Shown here: positions 36,984 to 45,131 of the stretch, piece after piece
How the letters are laid out: every line of letters begins with the position of its first letter
How positions within the stretch are numbered: the first letter of the stretch is position 1
NCBI GenBank assembly: GCA_910584085.1
Contig: CAJTZY010000003.1
Span: 75,140 to 134,868 of the forward strand
Direction: 5' to 3'
Length of the DNA stretch: 59,729 nucleotides
From: an uncultured Bacilli bacterium
Lineage (GTDB): Bacteria; Bacillota_I; Bacilli_A; RF39; UBA660
The notes under the pieces: model-generated
The model's database searches: none
What the model saw: only the letters and a program-made list of their open reading frames with translations
What the model was told of the DNA's origin: nothing
Position numbers and translations under genes: made by a program

Positions 36984-37403
36984 ATGAAATTAGTAGATTA
37001 TACAGGGAAGCTAAATAATCATAATGATTATTTAAAAGCAATAGAGAAATTAGAAAACAAATGTAAGTATATTGAGTATGTTTTAGTTAATGATGATGAA
37101 ACTGAGTTTATAGAAAAATTTAAAAACTTTATCATATCAATAGACAAAAAAAATAAATGGTGGGGAACAAAATCTAGTAATAAAAATAAAGTATATAAAA
37201 TAAATTCATCAAAAGAAATTTTTAACTATTTGAAGCAATTTGAAACTTTTTGTAAATATACTATTTCAAATAATAGTGATATTATAGAAAATACCAATTT
37301 TGGAATAAATGATATCGCATTTCTTGATAATAGTGATATACCATTATTATTTACAACTACGCATGAAGGATACATTACAATTAGGGATGATTTATTTAGA
37401 TAG
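36984..37403 (+). CDS. Hypothetical protein (139 aa)
   Basis: I do not recognise a family. The product is soluble, with an N-terminal helical half (YLKAIEKLENKCKYIEYVLV), a WWG motif near the middle (KNKWWGTKSS) and a beta-like C-terminus ending IPLLFTTTHEGYITIRDDLF. The C-terminal wording recalls small cytosolic immunity-type or SUKH-like proteins, but that is a guess. Its ribosome-binding site AAGGGAG follows an AAATT-N2-AATTT box at 36956. Confidence 0.55.
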   Translation: MKLVDYTGKLNNHNDYLKAIEKLENKCKYIEYVLVNDDETEFIEKFKNFIISIDKKNKWWGTKSSNKNKVYKINSSKEIFNYLKQFETFCKYTISNNSDIIENTNFGINDIAFLDNSDIPLLFTTTHEGYITIRDDLFR

Positions 37404-37435
37404 ATTGCAACTTATATGAATAATGTAAAAGGCCT

Positions 37436-37463
37436 TTGACAAACAATTTCTATCTTTTATGAT
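37436..37463 (+). promoter_or_regulatory. Promoter of the YjbR-family gene
   Basis: TTGACA (37436-37441), 16 bp and TATGAT (37458-37463) lie 40 bp before the start codon. Confidence 0.65.
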
Positions 37464-37502
37464 AGAATATTTAGTATAAATATAAAAAAGGAAGTAATAT
37501 AT

Positions 37503-38174
37503 ATGAGAAACCTAAATAAATATTTTGAAAATAGAACTATTAATTTTGATAAAATGTTAGAATATGGCTTTTTAAAAAAAGAAAATAATTACTTATATGA
37601 AAATAAAATTTGTGATAGTCAGTTTAAGGTTGTTGTAGAAATAACAAAAGAAAAAAAGTTATCAATGGTATTAGATTTATCAACAAAAGAAGAATATGTA
37701 CTGATTGATGTAAAAGAATCTTCTGGTAATTTTGTTGGAAAAATTAAGGAAGAATATGAAAGTATTTTAAATGATATTATAGAAAAATGTACAACAAGAA
37801 ATATATTTAAAAGTAAACAAGCTGTGTGTGTAATTAACTATATTAAAGAAAAATATAACGATGACTTAGAGTATCTATGGGAAAAATTTTCCAATAATGC
37901 AGTATGGAGAAATAAAAATAATAACAAATGGTATGGAATATTATTAGTGATACCTGAGGTTAAATTAGGAATTCAATCAGATAAAATAATAGAAATTATC
38001 GATTTACGATATCAAAGAGATGATATTAAAAGTATAATTGATTGTAGTAAAATATTTCCAGGATATCATATGAATAAAAATAGTTGGATTACTATAAGGT
38101 TAGATGGAAGTATTGATATAAAAAAAATTTATAAACTTATAGATAATAGTTATGAAATATCATTAAAAAAATAA
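37503..38174 (+). CDS. MmcQ/YjbR family protein
   Basis: The 223-residue protein has the MmcQ/YjbR fold in its C-terminal 120 residues. WRNKNNNKWYGILLVI, KIIEIIDLRYQRDDIKSII and the hallmark FPGYHMNKNSWITIRLDG are visible. The N-terminal 90 residues carry an extra domain (NNYLYENKICDSQFKVVVEI) often attached in Firmicutes. The fold resembles CyaY; DNA binding has been proposed. It stands alone with its own promoter. Confidence 0.85.
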   Translation: MRNLNKYFENRTINFDKMLEYGFLKKENNYLYENKICDSQFKVVVEITKEKKLSMVLDLSTKEEYVLIDVKESSGNFVGKIKEEYESILNDIIEKCTTRNIFKSKQAVCVINYIKEKYNDDLEYLWEKFSNNAVWRNKNNNKWYGILLVIPEVKLGIQSDKIIEIIDLRYQRDDIKSIIDCSKIFPGYHMNKNSWITIRLDGSIDIKKIYKLIDNSYEISLKK

Positions 38175-38372
38175 AATTAATTTTATGATTAAATTAAAAA
38201 TAACATGAAAAAACTAAGTAATAAAACGGTGTAATAATATTTTAGAAAAATAGTAAGTTTATAATGTTTTAATTAAGATTATTGACTATAAATTTTTAAT
38301 GTTAATAAGCATTGCTTGTAGCAACGAACTATTCTTTATATAATAGTTTGTAAAGAGAGGAGTTGTATTAGA

Positions 38373-38882
38373 ATGTTAAAAGAAAACATTAAACAAGCAA
38401 GAAAATCAAGAGGCCTTTCACAGGAAGAACTTGCTATCAAGTTAAATGTGGTAAGACAAACAATTTCTAAATGGGAGCAAGGATTGTCAGTACCTGATTC
38501 AGAATTGTTAATCTCGTTATCAGAGGTTCTTGAAACACCAGTAAGCACTTTGCTTGGAGAAAATATTATAGAGTCTAAAGTAGATGATTTGAAAGCAATC
38601 TCTGAAAAATTAGAACTAATAAATTTGCAGTTATTGCAAATAAGAGATGCAAGAAGAAAAATAATCCATTGTGGATTAATTTCATTATGTACAATCATAA
38701 TAATAATTTTTATCTTTCTAACATTATTAAATAGCCCTTATTTGAGTTGGAATTATAATAATCCTGAAAATGCTGTTTTAGGAGTTACTTTTCATTCATT
38801 TGAATGGTTATTTATAAGGGTAGCGCCAATTATTCTTATTGCATTAATAGTTGGAATAGTATTGACCCGAAAGAAAACTTAA
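38373..38882 (+). CDS. XRE-family regulator with membrane C-terminus
   Basis: The 169-residue protein has a Cro/CI helix-turn-helix (about 5-58; SQEELAIKLNVVRQTISKWE), a short helical linker, and two membrane helices (about 93-112 and 139-160). This makes it a membrane-bound regulator. An inverted repeat (AACTATT...AATAGTT, 38327-38347) lies just before the GGAG ribosome-binding site and may be its operator. The gene at 54087 has the same start layout. Confidence 0.85.
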   Translation: MLKENIKQARKSRGLSQEELAIKLNVVRQTISKWEQGLSVPDSELLISLSEVLETPVSTLLGENIIESKVDDLKAISEKLELINLQLLQIRDARRKIIHCGLISLCTIIIIIFIFLTLLNSPYLSWNYNNPENAVLGVTFHSFEWLFIRVAPIILIALIVGIVLTRKKT

Positions 38883-38918
38883 AATTATTTTGTAATACAA
38901 ATTATAATTAGTAAAGTA

Positions 38919-38952
38919 GATCATATTCAGGTTCATATGATTTATTTTTTTT
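38919..38952 (+). terminator. Terminator after XRE gene
   Basis: GATCATAT (38919-38926) pairs with ATATGATT (38935-38942), and T-rich DNA follows. Confidence 0.75.
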
Positions 38953-38964
38953 AATGCCTATCTA

Positions 38965-38993
38965 TTGACAAAATTATATTATGGATATATAAT
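38965..38993 (+). promoter_or_regulatory. Consensus sigma-A promoter of the TetR-CPBP operon
   Basis: TTGACA (38965-38970), exactly 17 bp, then TATAAT (38988-38993). Both hexamers are consensus. Confidence 0.93.
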
Positions 38994-39019
38994 AACAATT
39001 GTTATATAACATTTGTTAT
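38992..39019. promoter_or_regulatory. Tandem TetR operators at the transcription start
   Basis: ATAACAATTGTTAT (38992-39005) is a perfect 14-bp palindrome. It is followed directly by ATAACATTTGTTAT (39006-39019), arms ATAAC/GTTAT. They cover the -10 edge and the start site, ideal for autorepression by the TetR protein encoded next. Confidence 0.85.
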
Positions 39020-39034
39020 AAAGGAGAAAATGAT

Positions 39035-39586
39035 ATGCCGCCAATTTCTAAAATATCAAAAGACATGATATTAAAAAGTGGATTAGAAATTATTAAGAAT
39101 GATGGAATTGATAACCTAAATGTTAGAAATATTGCTAAGAAATTAAATTGTTCAACTCAGCCAATAATGTATCACTATAAAAATATGGAGTTGTTAAAAG
39201 AGGAATTATATAATATAGCAGATAGTTATCATTCTGAATTTCTAATGAAAGAAAATAGTAATAATAATCCTTTATTAAATATTGGTCTTCAGTATATTAA
39301 ATTTGCAGAACAAGAAAAAAATTTATTTAAATTTTTATTTCAAAGTGATAAATTTTCAAACTTTAATTTTGAGGATTTATTAAATAATAATGAGGATGGA
39401 CTTAAATATATATTTGAAATAATGAAAAGAGAAACAAAGCTTACTAATAAAGATTTAAAAGAAAACTTTAAATTATTATTCATTACAGCACATGGACTTG
39501 CTAGTTTGCTTGCAAACAATTCAATAACTTATGATGAAAAATACTGTAAAAAAATATTAGAAGATGCTTTTAGTAGAGCATTGTAA
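39035..39586 (+). CDS. TetR/AcrR family repressor
   Basis: The 183-residue product has an N-terminal TetR DNA-binding domain (about 8-55). LNVRNIAKKLNCSTQPIMYHYKN shows the HTH, and the C-terminal ligand domain has no recognised type. I chose ATG 39035 because AAAGGAG precedes it; an in-frame TTG at 38999 lies within the operator. Two palindromic operators overlap its promoter. It is followed by a CPBP protease gene and a small membrane gene in the same operon. Confidence 0.9.
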   Translation: MPPISKISKDMILKSGLEIIKNDGIDNLNVRNIAKKLNCSTQPIMYHYKNMELLKEELYNIADSYHSEFLMKENSNNNPLLNIGLQYIKFAEQEKNLFKFLFQSDKFSNFNFEDLLNNNEDGLKYIFEIMKRETKLTNKDLKENFKLLFITAHGLASLLANNSITYDEKYCKKILEDAFSRAL

Positions 39587-39609
39587 ATTTAGGAGGACAA
39601 GAGGATAAT

Positions 39610-40302
39610 ATGAAAAAAATATTTGAAAAACATGAAACTTTATTTTGTATATTATTGATAGTGGCTTATGTAGTGGTAAACTCATATTGTATTCAGAATT
39701 TTGGAACATCAGATTATAGGAGTACAATTATAAATACTATATTTTCTTTTGCTTTAATTGTATTAATGATAATACTAAAAAGAACATCATATTATGGATT
39801 AACAAAAGTAACAAATTTAAAGAAATACCTATATTTTATTCCATTATTTTTAATAGCATCGGTTAATCTATGGAATGGTGTTAATATTAATAATTCAGCA
39901 AAAGTAATTATATTTCACATTTTAACTATGCTTAATGTTGGATTTATAGAAGAAATTATTTTTAGAGGATTTTTATTTAGATTGGTGGAAAAAATTAATT
40001 TAAAAAGAGCCATAATTGTAAGTTCTATAACTTTTGGAATAGGGCATATAGTAAACTTATTAAATGGAGCAGATTTAATTCCAACATTAGTGCAAATTTG
40101 TTATGCGATAGCTATTGGCTATCTATTTGTAACAATATTTCATAAAAGTAAATCACTTATTCCTTGTATAATAACTCACTCTTTAATAAATTCACTTTCT
40201 ATATTTAATGTTCAAAATTCATTTTTCTTATATGTAGTACCTGTATTTTTAACAGTAATATCACTTACTTATGCAATTTATATAAATAAAACTATTAAGT
40301 AG
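39610..40302 (+). CDS. CPBP family intramembrane metalloprotease
   Basis: The 230-residue membrane protein has about seven helices and the CPBP (Abi) motifs: EEIIFRGFLF (motif 1 with EE..R), FGIGHIVNLL (motif 2 with H) and CIITHSLINS (motif 3 with H). Members process peptides or prenylated proteins, and some protect against self-made bacteriocins. It is co-transcribed with the TetR regulator, and GAGGACAAGAGG precedes the start. Confidence 0.9.
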   Translation: MKKIFEKHETLFCILLIVAYVVVNSYCIQNFGTSDYRSTIINTIFSFALIVLMIILKRTSYYGLTKVTNLKKYLYFIPLFLIASVNLWNGVNINNSAKVIIFHILTMLNVGFIEEIIFRGFLFRLVEKINLKRAIIVSSITFGIGHIVNLLNGADLIPTLVQICYAIAIGYLFVTIFHKSKSLIPCIITHSLINSLSIFNVQNSFFLYVVPVFLTVISLTYAIYINKTIK

Positions 40303-40329
40303 TAACATAAATTTAGGAGTGAGATAAGT

Positions 40330-40518
40330 ATGAAAAGTAAATTAAGTTTAGTTAGTTCAATAGTAGAGTTAGTATTTGGAATATTAGCAATAGTAGCATT
40401 TATAATATTACTTATAAATGGGGAAGATATTTTCAAATGGCTAATAACACTATTACTAGCAGTAGAGTTTGTGATTATAGGAATTATAGGAATTATTGAA
40501 TATAAAAGTAATCGCTAA
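40330..40518 (+). CDS. Two-helix membrane protein (62 aa)
   Basis: This is a small hydrophobic protein with two helices (about 8-28 and 34-56) and a short polar tail (YKSNR). Family unknown. The start has TTTAGGAGTGAG, the same junction as several genes around 32-33 kb. It is the last gene of the TetR-CPBP operon. Confidence 0.65.
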   Translation: MKSKLSLVSSIVELVFGILAIVAFIILLINGEDIFKWLITLLLAVEFVIIGIIGIIEYKSNR

Positions 40519-40522
40519 ATTA

Positions 40523-40552
40523 GATTGTAAAAAAATTACAGTCCTTTTTTAT
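40523..40552 (+). terminator. Terminator of the TetR-CPBP operon
   Basis: GATTGTAA pairs with TTACAGTC (one G-U pair) and TTTTTT follows. A second hairpin (GTAAGTA 40584-40590 with TACTTAC 40608-40614, then TTTTT) lies downstream. From there to 40830 I see no gene. Confidence 0.7.
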
Positions 40553-40830
40553 TTTTTTGATTTATAATAATTTGTACTAAAAGGTAAGTATTTTACAAAA
40601 AAATGTATACTTACTTTTTGTTTTTTCTTGTCATATAATTTAATTGTCAAAGGAAAAGTGTACACATCCTTTAAGTAAAATGATAGTGTGAAAAGTTTTA
40701 TAGAAAACTGAATAATGACTATGAATATCTATTAAGAAGTGAAATTAATAGAAAAAAATCTTTGAAAATGGAATTAATAAAAATTAAAGTATAACGAAAA
40801 CAAGTTAAGGTATGATTTAAAAAAAAGATT

Positions 40831-41773
40831 TTAACCATAAATATCAATATATTTATAACTTAGATTAATAAGTTTAATCCACTTATTAGGCATATTAGAT
40901 ATATTCTTTAGATCATCAAGTTGAACGGGAGTTTTCCAATCTAAAGATGAATTAGGTCTAAGAAAATTAAAACAAGTGGAAAATAAAATCATATAACTAT
41001 TGGCATTATCTAAAGAAGTAAAGCCACCTTTAGGACGATAATAGTATTTTAAAGTTGATAATGTTAAAATATAATTTTAGGAAATGAATTAAATAAAAAT
41101 GTCGAAAAACCTACAAAAATATTTTAGCATTATCAAACTTCATGAATATCTTTTAATATAGAAGCGGTTTGTCTGTAAGAAAGTCCATAATTAACGTGTT
41201 AAGTAAGACATAATCCAATGATATATTGGGAAGAATAAGCACGAGAAATATCAATAGGAGATTTAATAAACTCTCGGTAGTCTTTTTGAAGAGTGGGAAA
41301 ATTAATATTGAATTTTCTATAAATATATCTAAGTTTAAATAATGTAGGATTTTTTTCAAATTTCTTTTTATCTGAAAGAGTTAAAGAAGCAATGTTATTT
41401 AGGTAATAAGAACATTTAGAGTTTTTACAAACATAACATCAAAATCATCGCGATAAACTCTATGATTAAGAGTATGTCTACAACAAGGACAAATAACATA
41501 AATAGTAATATCTTTACCATTACGATGCTTAATAGACTTGATATTATTATCTTTAATAAGTTGTTTATAATCTTTATGTTCTATCTTAACAAAAGGCTCA
41601 ATAATAGATTGATTATTAACTTTAAATTAACAATAACGTTTATCAGTATGTTTATTGTTAAAAGAAGCTAAAGATTCAACTTTAATAAATTTAGAAAGAA
41701 AAATGATGATTTTCCAAATAAATTTATTAATTCTATTTAAAAATTTAATAATTAATGATATAATTTTAGGCAT
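40831..41773 (-). pseudogene. Broken DDE-type transposase
   Basis: On the minus strand the start MPKIISLIIKFLNRINKF (ATG 41773) leads through a TAA (after TDKRYC), a zinc-ribbon-like CPCCRHTLNHRVYRDD and SPIDISRAYSSQYI. The C-terminal strands are RPKGGFTSLDNANSYMILF, FLRPNSSLDWKTPVQLDD and LSYKYIDIYG. In-frame stops and frameshifts break it at several points, and some of the catalytic middle seems lost (near 41040-41150). The order fits a DDE transposase. CTCGAT (41793) and ATCGAG (41820) form short inverted sequences just upstream. The exact IS family cannot be settled by eye. Confidence 0.75.
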
Positions 41774-41905
41774 GATATATACCTCGATTCTATATTGTTA
41801 TTGTTTCTAAAAATATTATATCGAGATATGTGATTTTTTGATAGAATAGAATAATAATTTCTATAAAAATATAGAAATAACATTGAAATATAAAGAAAAA
41901 ACAAG

Positions 41906-41935
41906 TGGTAGTGTATAAATCATTGCACACTACCA
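41906..41935 (+). other. Perfect 9-bp hairpin before DUF3795 gene
   Basis: TGGTAGTGT (41906-41914) pairs with ACACTACCA (41927-41935). It has no T-run and lies 13 nt before the ribosome-binding-site region of the gene at 41957. It may be a leader hairpin or a remnant of the transposon end. Confidence 0.5.
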
Positions 41936-41956
41936 TAGTTTTAATGGAGGTATATT

Positions 41957-42244
41957 ATGGTAGAAGTTAAAGAGAAAATAAAAATTGAATCTAGATGTGG
42001 TATTTGTTGTAGTGAATGTAATTTTCAAAAAGATGGAAAATGTGATGGATGTATCAATATAACAAAACCATTTTGGTCTGATTCCTGTCCTATAAAAAAT
42101 TGTTGTGAAATGAAGAGATTAAAATGTTGTGGTGAATGTTGTGAATTTCCATGTGATTTATTAAAGTCATTTGCTTATGATGAAAAGCAAGGTGATAATG
42201 GATTAAGAATTGAAAATTGCAAAATGTGGTGCAAATTAAAATAA
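41957..42244 (+). CDS. DUF3795 cysteine-rich protein
   Basis: The 95-residue product has 17 Cys residues in DUF3795-like spacing (SRCGICCSECNF, GKCDGCIN, CPIKNCC, CCGECCEFPCDLL, CKMWC). Such proteins probably bind zinc or iron-sulfur clusters; no function is proved. ATGGAGG precedes the start. It follows the dead transposon, so it may be the last gene moved with it or simply adjacent. Confidence 0.85.
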   Translation: MVEVKEKIKIESRCGICCSECNFQKDGKCDGCINITKPFWSDSCPIKNCCEMKRLKCCGECCEFPCDLLKSFAYDEKQGDNGLRIENCKMWCKLK

Positions 42245-42311
42245 CATACTACAATTTATATGTAGATTAATGTAGTATAAATTATGATTTTAACATGAAA
42301 AAGGAGTTAAT

Positions 42312-42923
42312 ATGAAAGAAGAATTAAGAAAATTAGTTGGAGATAATGAAAAAATCTTATATGAAGGTAAACCAGATAAAAAGTGTTTTATATTTGAAAG
42401 TATATTTAATCCCTTATTACCCTTTGCTGTAATTTGGGCTATCATTGATTTTGCAGTTATAGGTGTAACATTTATGAGTAAAGGTGCTTTAGAAATTATG
42501 CCCTTTATTATTCCATTTATGTTAATTCACATGATGCCTGTTTGGATGTATTTAGGCGGTGTATTACTAACTTTTAGAAAGTATAAAAATACCGAATATA
42601 TTGTTACAGATCATGCAATATATGCATCAGGTGGTGTATTTACTAAGACATTTAATACTAAACCATTTGCAGAATTATCTCATGTAAATTTACATAGAGG
42701 AATTTTTGATCAAATGTTTAATGTTGGTGATATTATAACTACAACTAACCAAATTACAAACGTAAGAGGAGGGGCCGCTATTTCTATTAATAGTATTTCA
42801 AATTACATAGAAGTATATAATCTAGTTAAAAAACTACAAAAGGATATTTATAGCGATGTAATGTATCCTAACGATAAAAGACCAGCAGAAAATCATGGAT
42901 ATAATACAGAATATAAGGGCTAA
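42312..42923 (+). CDS. PH-domain (bPH2/YdbT-like) membrane protein
   Basis: The 203-residue protein has two membrane helices (about 33-55 and 62-88) and a bacterial PH domain. The domain reads NTEYIVTDHAIYASGGVFTKTF, PFAELSHVNLHRGIFDQMFNVGDIITTT. Many such proteins sit in the membrane with the PH domain inside; their ligands are unknown. AAAGGAG precedes the ATG. Confidence 0.85.
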   Translation: MKEELRKLVGDNEKILYEGKPDKKCFIFESIFNPLLPFAVIWAIIDFAVIGVTFMSKGALEIMPFIIPFMLIHMMPVWMYLGGVLLTFRKYKNTEYIVTDHAIYASGGVFTKTFNTKPFAELSHVNLHRGIFDQMFNVGDIITTTNQITNVRGGAAISINSISNYIEVYNLVKKLQKDIYSDVMYPNDKRPAENHGYNTEYKG

Positions 42924-42960
42924 AAATGTCAATTTTTAAAGTACTAATTTAAATGATAAA

Positions 42961-42997
42961 AAATAAATTCTTAAAGTAAAAAGATTTATTTTTTTCT
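42961..42997 (+). terminator. Terminator after PH-domain gene
   Basis: AAATAAAT pairs with ATTTATTT (42984-42991) and is followed by T residues. The loop is 15 nt. Confidence 0.6.
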
Positions 42998-43059
42998 TAA
43001 AATTATAGTTTACAAGAAAAATTAATAGATTATTATAATAAATAGATGGAGGAATATAT

Positions 43060-43695
43060 ATGAAGTTTGGACCAGATAAAAATAGTAAATTTCCAACTCC
43101 TGACATTAAAGAAATTTGCTTTATAAAAAACGTAATAACGAGACCTAATATTATAGTTGGAGATTATACATATTATGATGATAAAAATGATCCTGATAAA
43201 TTTGAAGAACATGTTACACATCATTATGATTTCAATGGGGATAAACTTATTATAGGAAAGTTTTGCCAAATCGCATCAGGAATAGAATTTGTTATGAATG
43301 GGGCTAATCATTGTATGAGTAGAATAACAACATATCCATTTAATATAATGGGAAATGGTTGGGAGAAAACGACACCTAGTATGGAAGATTTACCACTAAA
43401 AGGTGATACTGTTATAGGCAATGATGTATGGATAGGACAAAATGTAACAATTATGCCAGGAATTCATATTGGAGATGGTGCAATAATAGGAGCAAATTCT
43501 ACTGTAGCAAGTAATATTCCAGCTTATCATATAGCGGTTGGAAATCCATGTAAAATAATAAAAAAAAGATTTAGTGATGAACTTATAAATTATCTAGAAG
43601 AAATAAAGTGGTGGAACTGGAGTGATGAGAAAATATTTAATAATTTGGAAATATTATGTAGTAATGATTTAGAAAAGATTAAAGAAATAAAATAG
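43060..43695 (+). CDS. Vat/CatB-like xenobiotic O-acetyltransferase
   Basis: The 211-residue protein is a left-handed beta-helix hexapeptide acetyltransferase. Several features match streptogramin-A acetyltransferases closely: VGDYTYYDD, KLIIGKFCQIASG, MNGANHCM with the catalytic His, TYPFNIMGNGWEK, GDTVIGNDVWIGQNVTIMPG and KWWNW. Vat enzymes acetylate streptogramin A, and CatB relatives acetylate chloramphenicol. The YPFN-x3-GNGWEK segment favours Vat. The actual substrate is not proved. GGAGG precedes the ATG, and DUF3781 copy 2 follows after 21 nt. Confidence 0.88.
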   Translation: MKFGPDKNSKFPTPDIKEICFIKNVITRPNIIVGDYTYYDDKNDPDKFEEHVTHHYDFNGDKLIIGKFCQIASGIEFVMNGANHCMSRITTYPFNIMGNGWEKTTPSMEDLPLKGDTVIGNDVWIGQNVTIMPGIHIGDGAIIGANSTVASNIPAYHIAVGNPCKIIKKRFSDELINYLEEIKWWNWSDEKIFNNLEILCSNDLEKIKEIK

Positions 43696-43716
43696 TATTA
43701 TTATGGAGTGTTAAAT

Positions 43717-43965
43717 ATGGAAGATAAACAAATATTACTTAATAATATAGATAAACTTCATACTACTGAAATGGGAATTGATAGAATAAAGAAAAATCTT
43801 AAGTTAGATATTAATGATGTAGTGCTTTATTGTAAAAATAAAATTTTAGATAAAAAGTGTAATATATATAAACAAGGTAAAAACTGGTATTGTCAGATTG
43901 ACAATATTAAAATAACTATTAATTCATATAGTTATACAATCATAACAGCGCATACTATTAATTAA
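43717..43965 (+). CDS. DUF3781 protein, copy 2
   Basis: The 82-residue product is nearly identical to the copy at 31272 over HTTEMGIDRIKKNLKLD, VVLYCKNKILDKKCNIYKQG, KNWYCQIDNIKITINSYSYT and IITAHTI. I chose ATG 43717 with GGAG at 43705-43708; a GTG at 43708 is in frame but lies in the ribosome-binding site. It is followed by the second copy of the two-helix membrane gene. Function unknown. Confidence 0.87.
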   Translation: MEDKQILLNNIDKLHTTEMGIDRIKKNLKLDINDVVLYCKNKILDKKCNIYKQGKNWYCQIDNIKITINSYSYTIITAHTIN

Positions 43966-43987
43966 ATTTTATAAGGAGGATAAAATT

Positions 43988-44218
43988 ATGAAAAAAGAAA
44001 ATCAAATTATTTTATGCACAATATTACTAGTAATAGGGTTACTGTCATTTATTTTACAAGTTTTTGTATTTGAAGCTCCTAATGGGGTTCTAGGATTTAT
44101 GCTATGTCTACTTAGTATATATTTAATTATTGGAAGTATAATTAAATTATGTAAATTAAGTAAAAAAATAAAAAATACTTTAATAGATGCATTGGACTTA
44201 TTATTTTTTATTAAATAG
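43988..44218 (+). CDS. Two-helix small membrane protein, copy 2
   Basis: The 76-residue protein has two helices (about 7-28 and 33-52) and the conserved tail IIKLCKLSKKIKNT...ALDLLF, homologous to the protein at 33141. AAGGAGG precedes it. Directly after DUF3781 copy 2, it suggests the two genes form a functional or mobile pair. Confidence 0.68.
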   Translation: MKKENQIILCTILLVIGLLSFILQVFVFEAPNGVLGFMLCLLSIYLIIGSIIKLCKLSKKIKNTLIDALDLLFFIK

Positions 44219-44265
44219 TCAATTTAAGGATTTTTCTAATATTTAAAAAATACAATGGAGAAAAA

Positions 44266-44559
44266 ATGAAGGAAAAAGTATACGAATATTTATTAACAAT
44301 TCCAAAAGGTAAAGTTGTAACTTATAAACAAATAGCTGAATATTTAGGAAATTCTAAATTATCAAGAGTAGTTGGTAACATTCTTCATAATAATCCTAAT
44401 GGTAATAAATACCCTTGTTATAAGGTGGTAAATAGCAAAGGAAAATTATCAGAAAACTTTGCATTTGGCGGAATAGAAAAGCAAAAAGAAAAATTAAAAA
44501 ATGAAGGCATAGAAGTAAAAAGATATACTGTGAATTTAGATAAATACGGGTATAAATAA
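44266..44559 (+). CDS. MGMT/ATL-type alkyl-DNA-binding protein
   Basis: The 97-residue product is the C-terminal domain of the O6-alkylguanine-DNA alkyltransferase family. It begins at the winged helix (GKVVTYKQIAEYLG, SRVVGNILHNNP). The active-site loop reads PCYKVV where methyltransferases have PCHRV, so the acceptor Cys is kept but the His is Tyr. Family members remove alkyl groups from guanine or mark lesions for repair. No N-terminal domain is present, as in the ATL-like small form. Confidence 0.87.
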   Translation: MKEKVYEYLLTIPKGKVVTYKQIAEYLGNSKLSRVVGNILHNNPNGNKYPCYKVVNSKGKLSENFAFGGIEKQKEKLKNEGIEVKRYTVNLDKYGYK

Positions 44560-44589
44560 CAATTTAATAAATAAAATGGAGAAAAAAAT

Positions 44590-45102
44590 ATGTTTAAAGA
44601 AAATTATATAAATAAGAAAAGCATAATAATCTATTTTAGTAGGGCAGATGAAAATTATTCTGTTGGATATATTGATAAAGGAAATACAGAAGTAGTAGCT
44701 GAATATATTAAAGATATTACAGGTGCTGATATATTTAAAGTAGAACCTAAAATTCCATATTCAAAAGATTATGATACCTGTATTGAAGAAGCTAAAGTGC
44801 GTCAGGCAAATCATAATGCAGAAATATTAGAAAAGGTTCCAAATTTAACTTGCTATGAAGTAATTTATATAGGAGCCCCTGTATATTGGGGAGATATGCC
44901 AGAGGAAATGGTTACAGCACTAAAAGATATTAATTTTAGTGGTAAAATAATAAGGCCATTTACAACTCATGAAGGTTCAGGATTAGGTAATATTCCAAGT
45001 CAAATTAAAAGAATATGTAATGGAGCTAATGTAGTAGATGGACTTGCAATTCGTGGAGCATCTGTAAATAGTTCTCGTAATAAAGTGGAAGATTGGATAT
45101 AA
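44590..45102 (+). CDS. Flavodoxin family protein
   Basis: The 170-residue protein has the flavodoxin_4 layout. IIIYFSRADENY is the phosphate-loop strand, followed by NTEVVAEYIKDITGADIFKVEP, the flavin-contacting YIGAPVYWGDMPEEMV and FTTHEGSGLGNIPSQI. It would bind FMN and serve in electron transfer. GGAG precedes the ATG. Confidence 0.87.
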   Translation: MFKENYINKKSIIIYFSRADENYSVGYIDKGNTEVVAEYIKDITGADIFKVEPKIPYSKDYDTCIEEAKVRQANHNAEILEKVPNLTCYEVIYIGAPVYWGDMPEEMVTALKDINFSGKIIRPFTTHEGSGLGNIPSQIKRICNGANVVDGLAIRGASVNSSRNKVEDWI

Positions 45103-45131
45103 TAATTAAAACCCCGAAAGAATGTGATTAA

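Noticed and set aside
41153..41671. Small frames at 41153-41359 (minus) and 41462-41671 (plus)
   Set aside because: They lie out of frame over the decayed transposase. Translation in the true minus-strand frame gives recognisable transposase segments.
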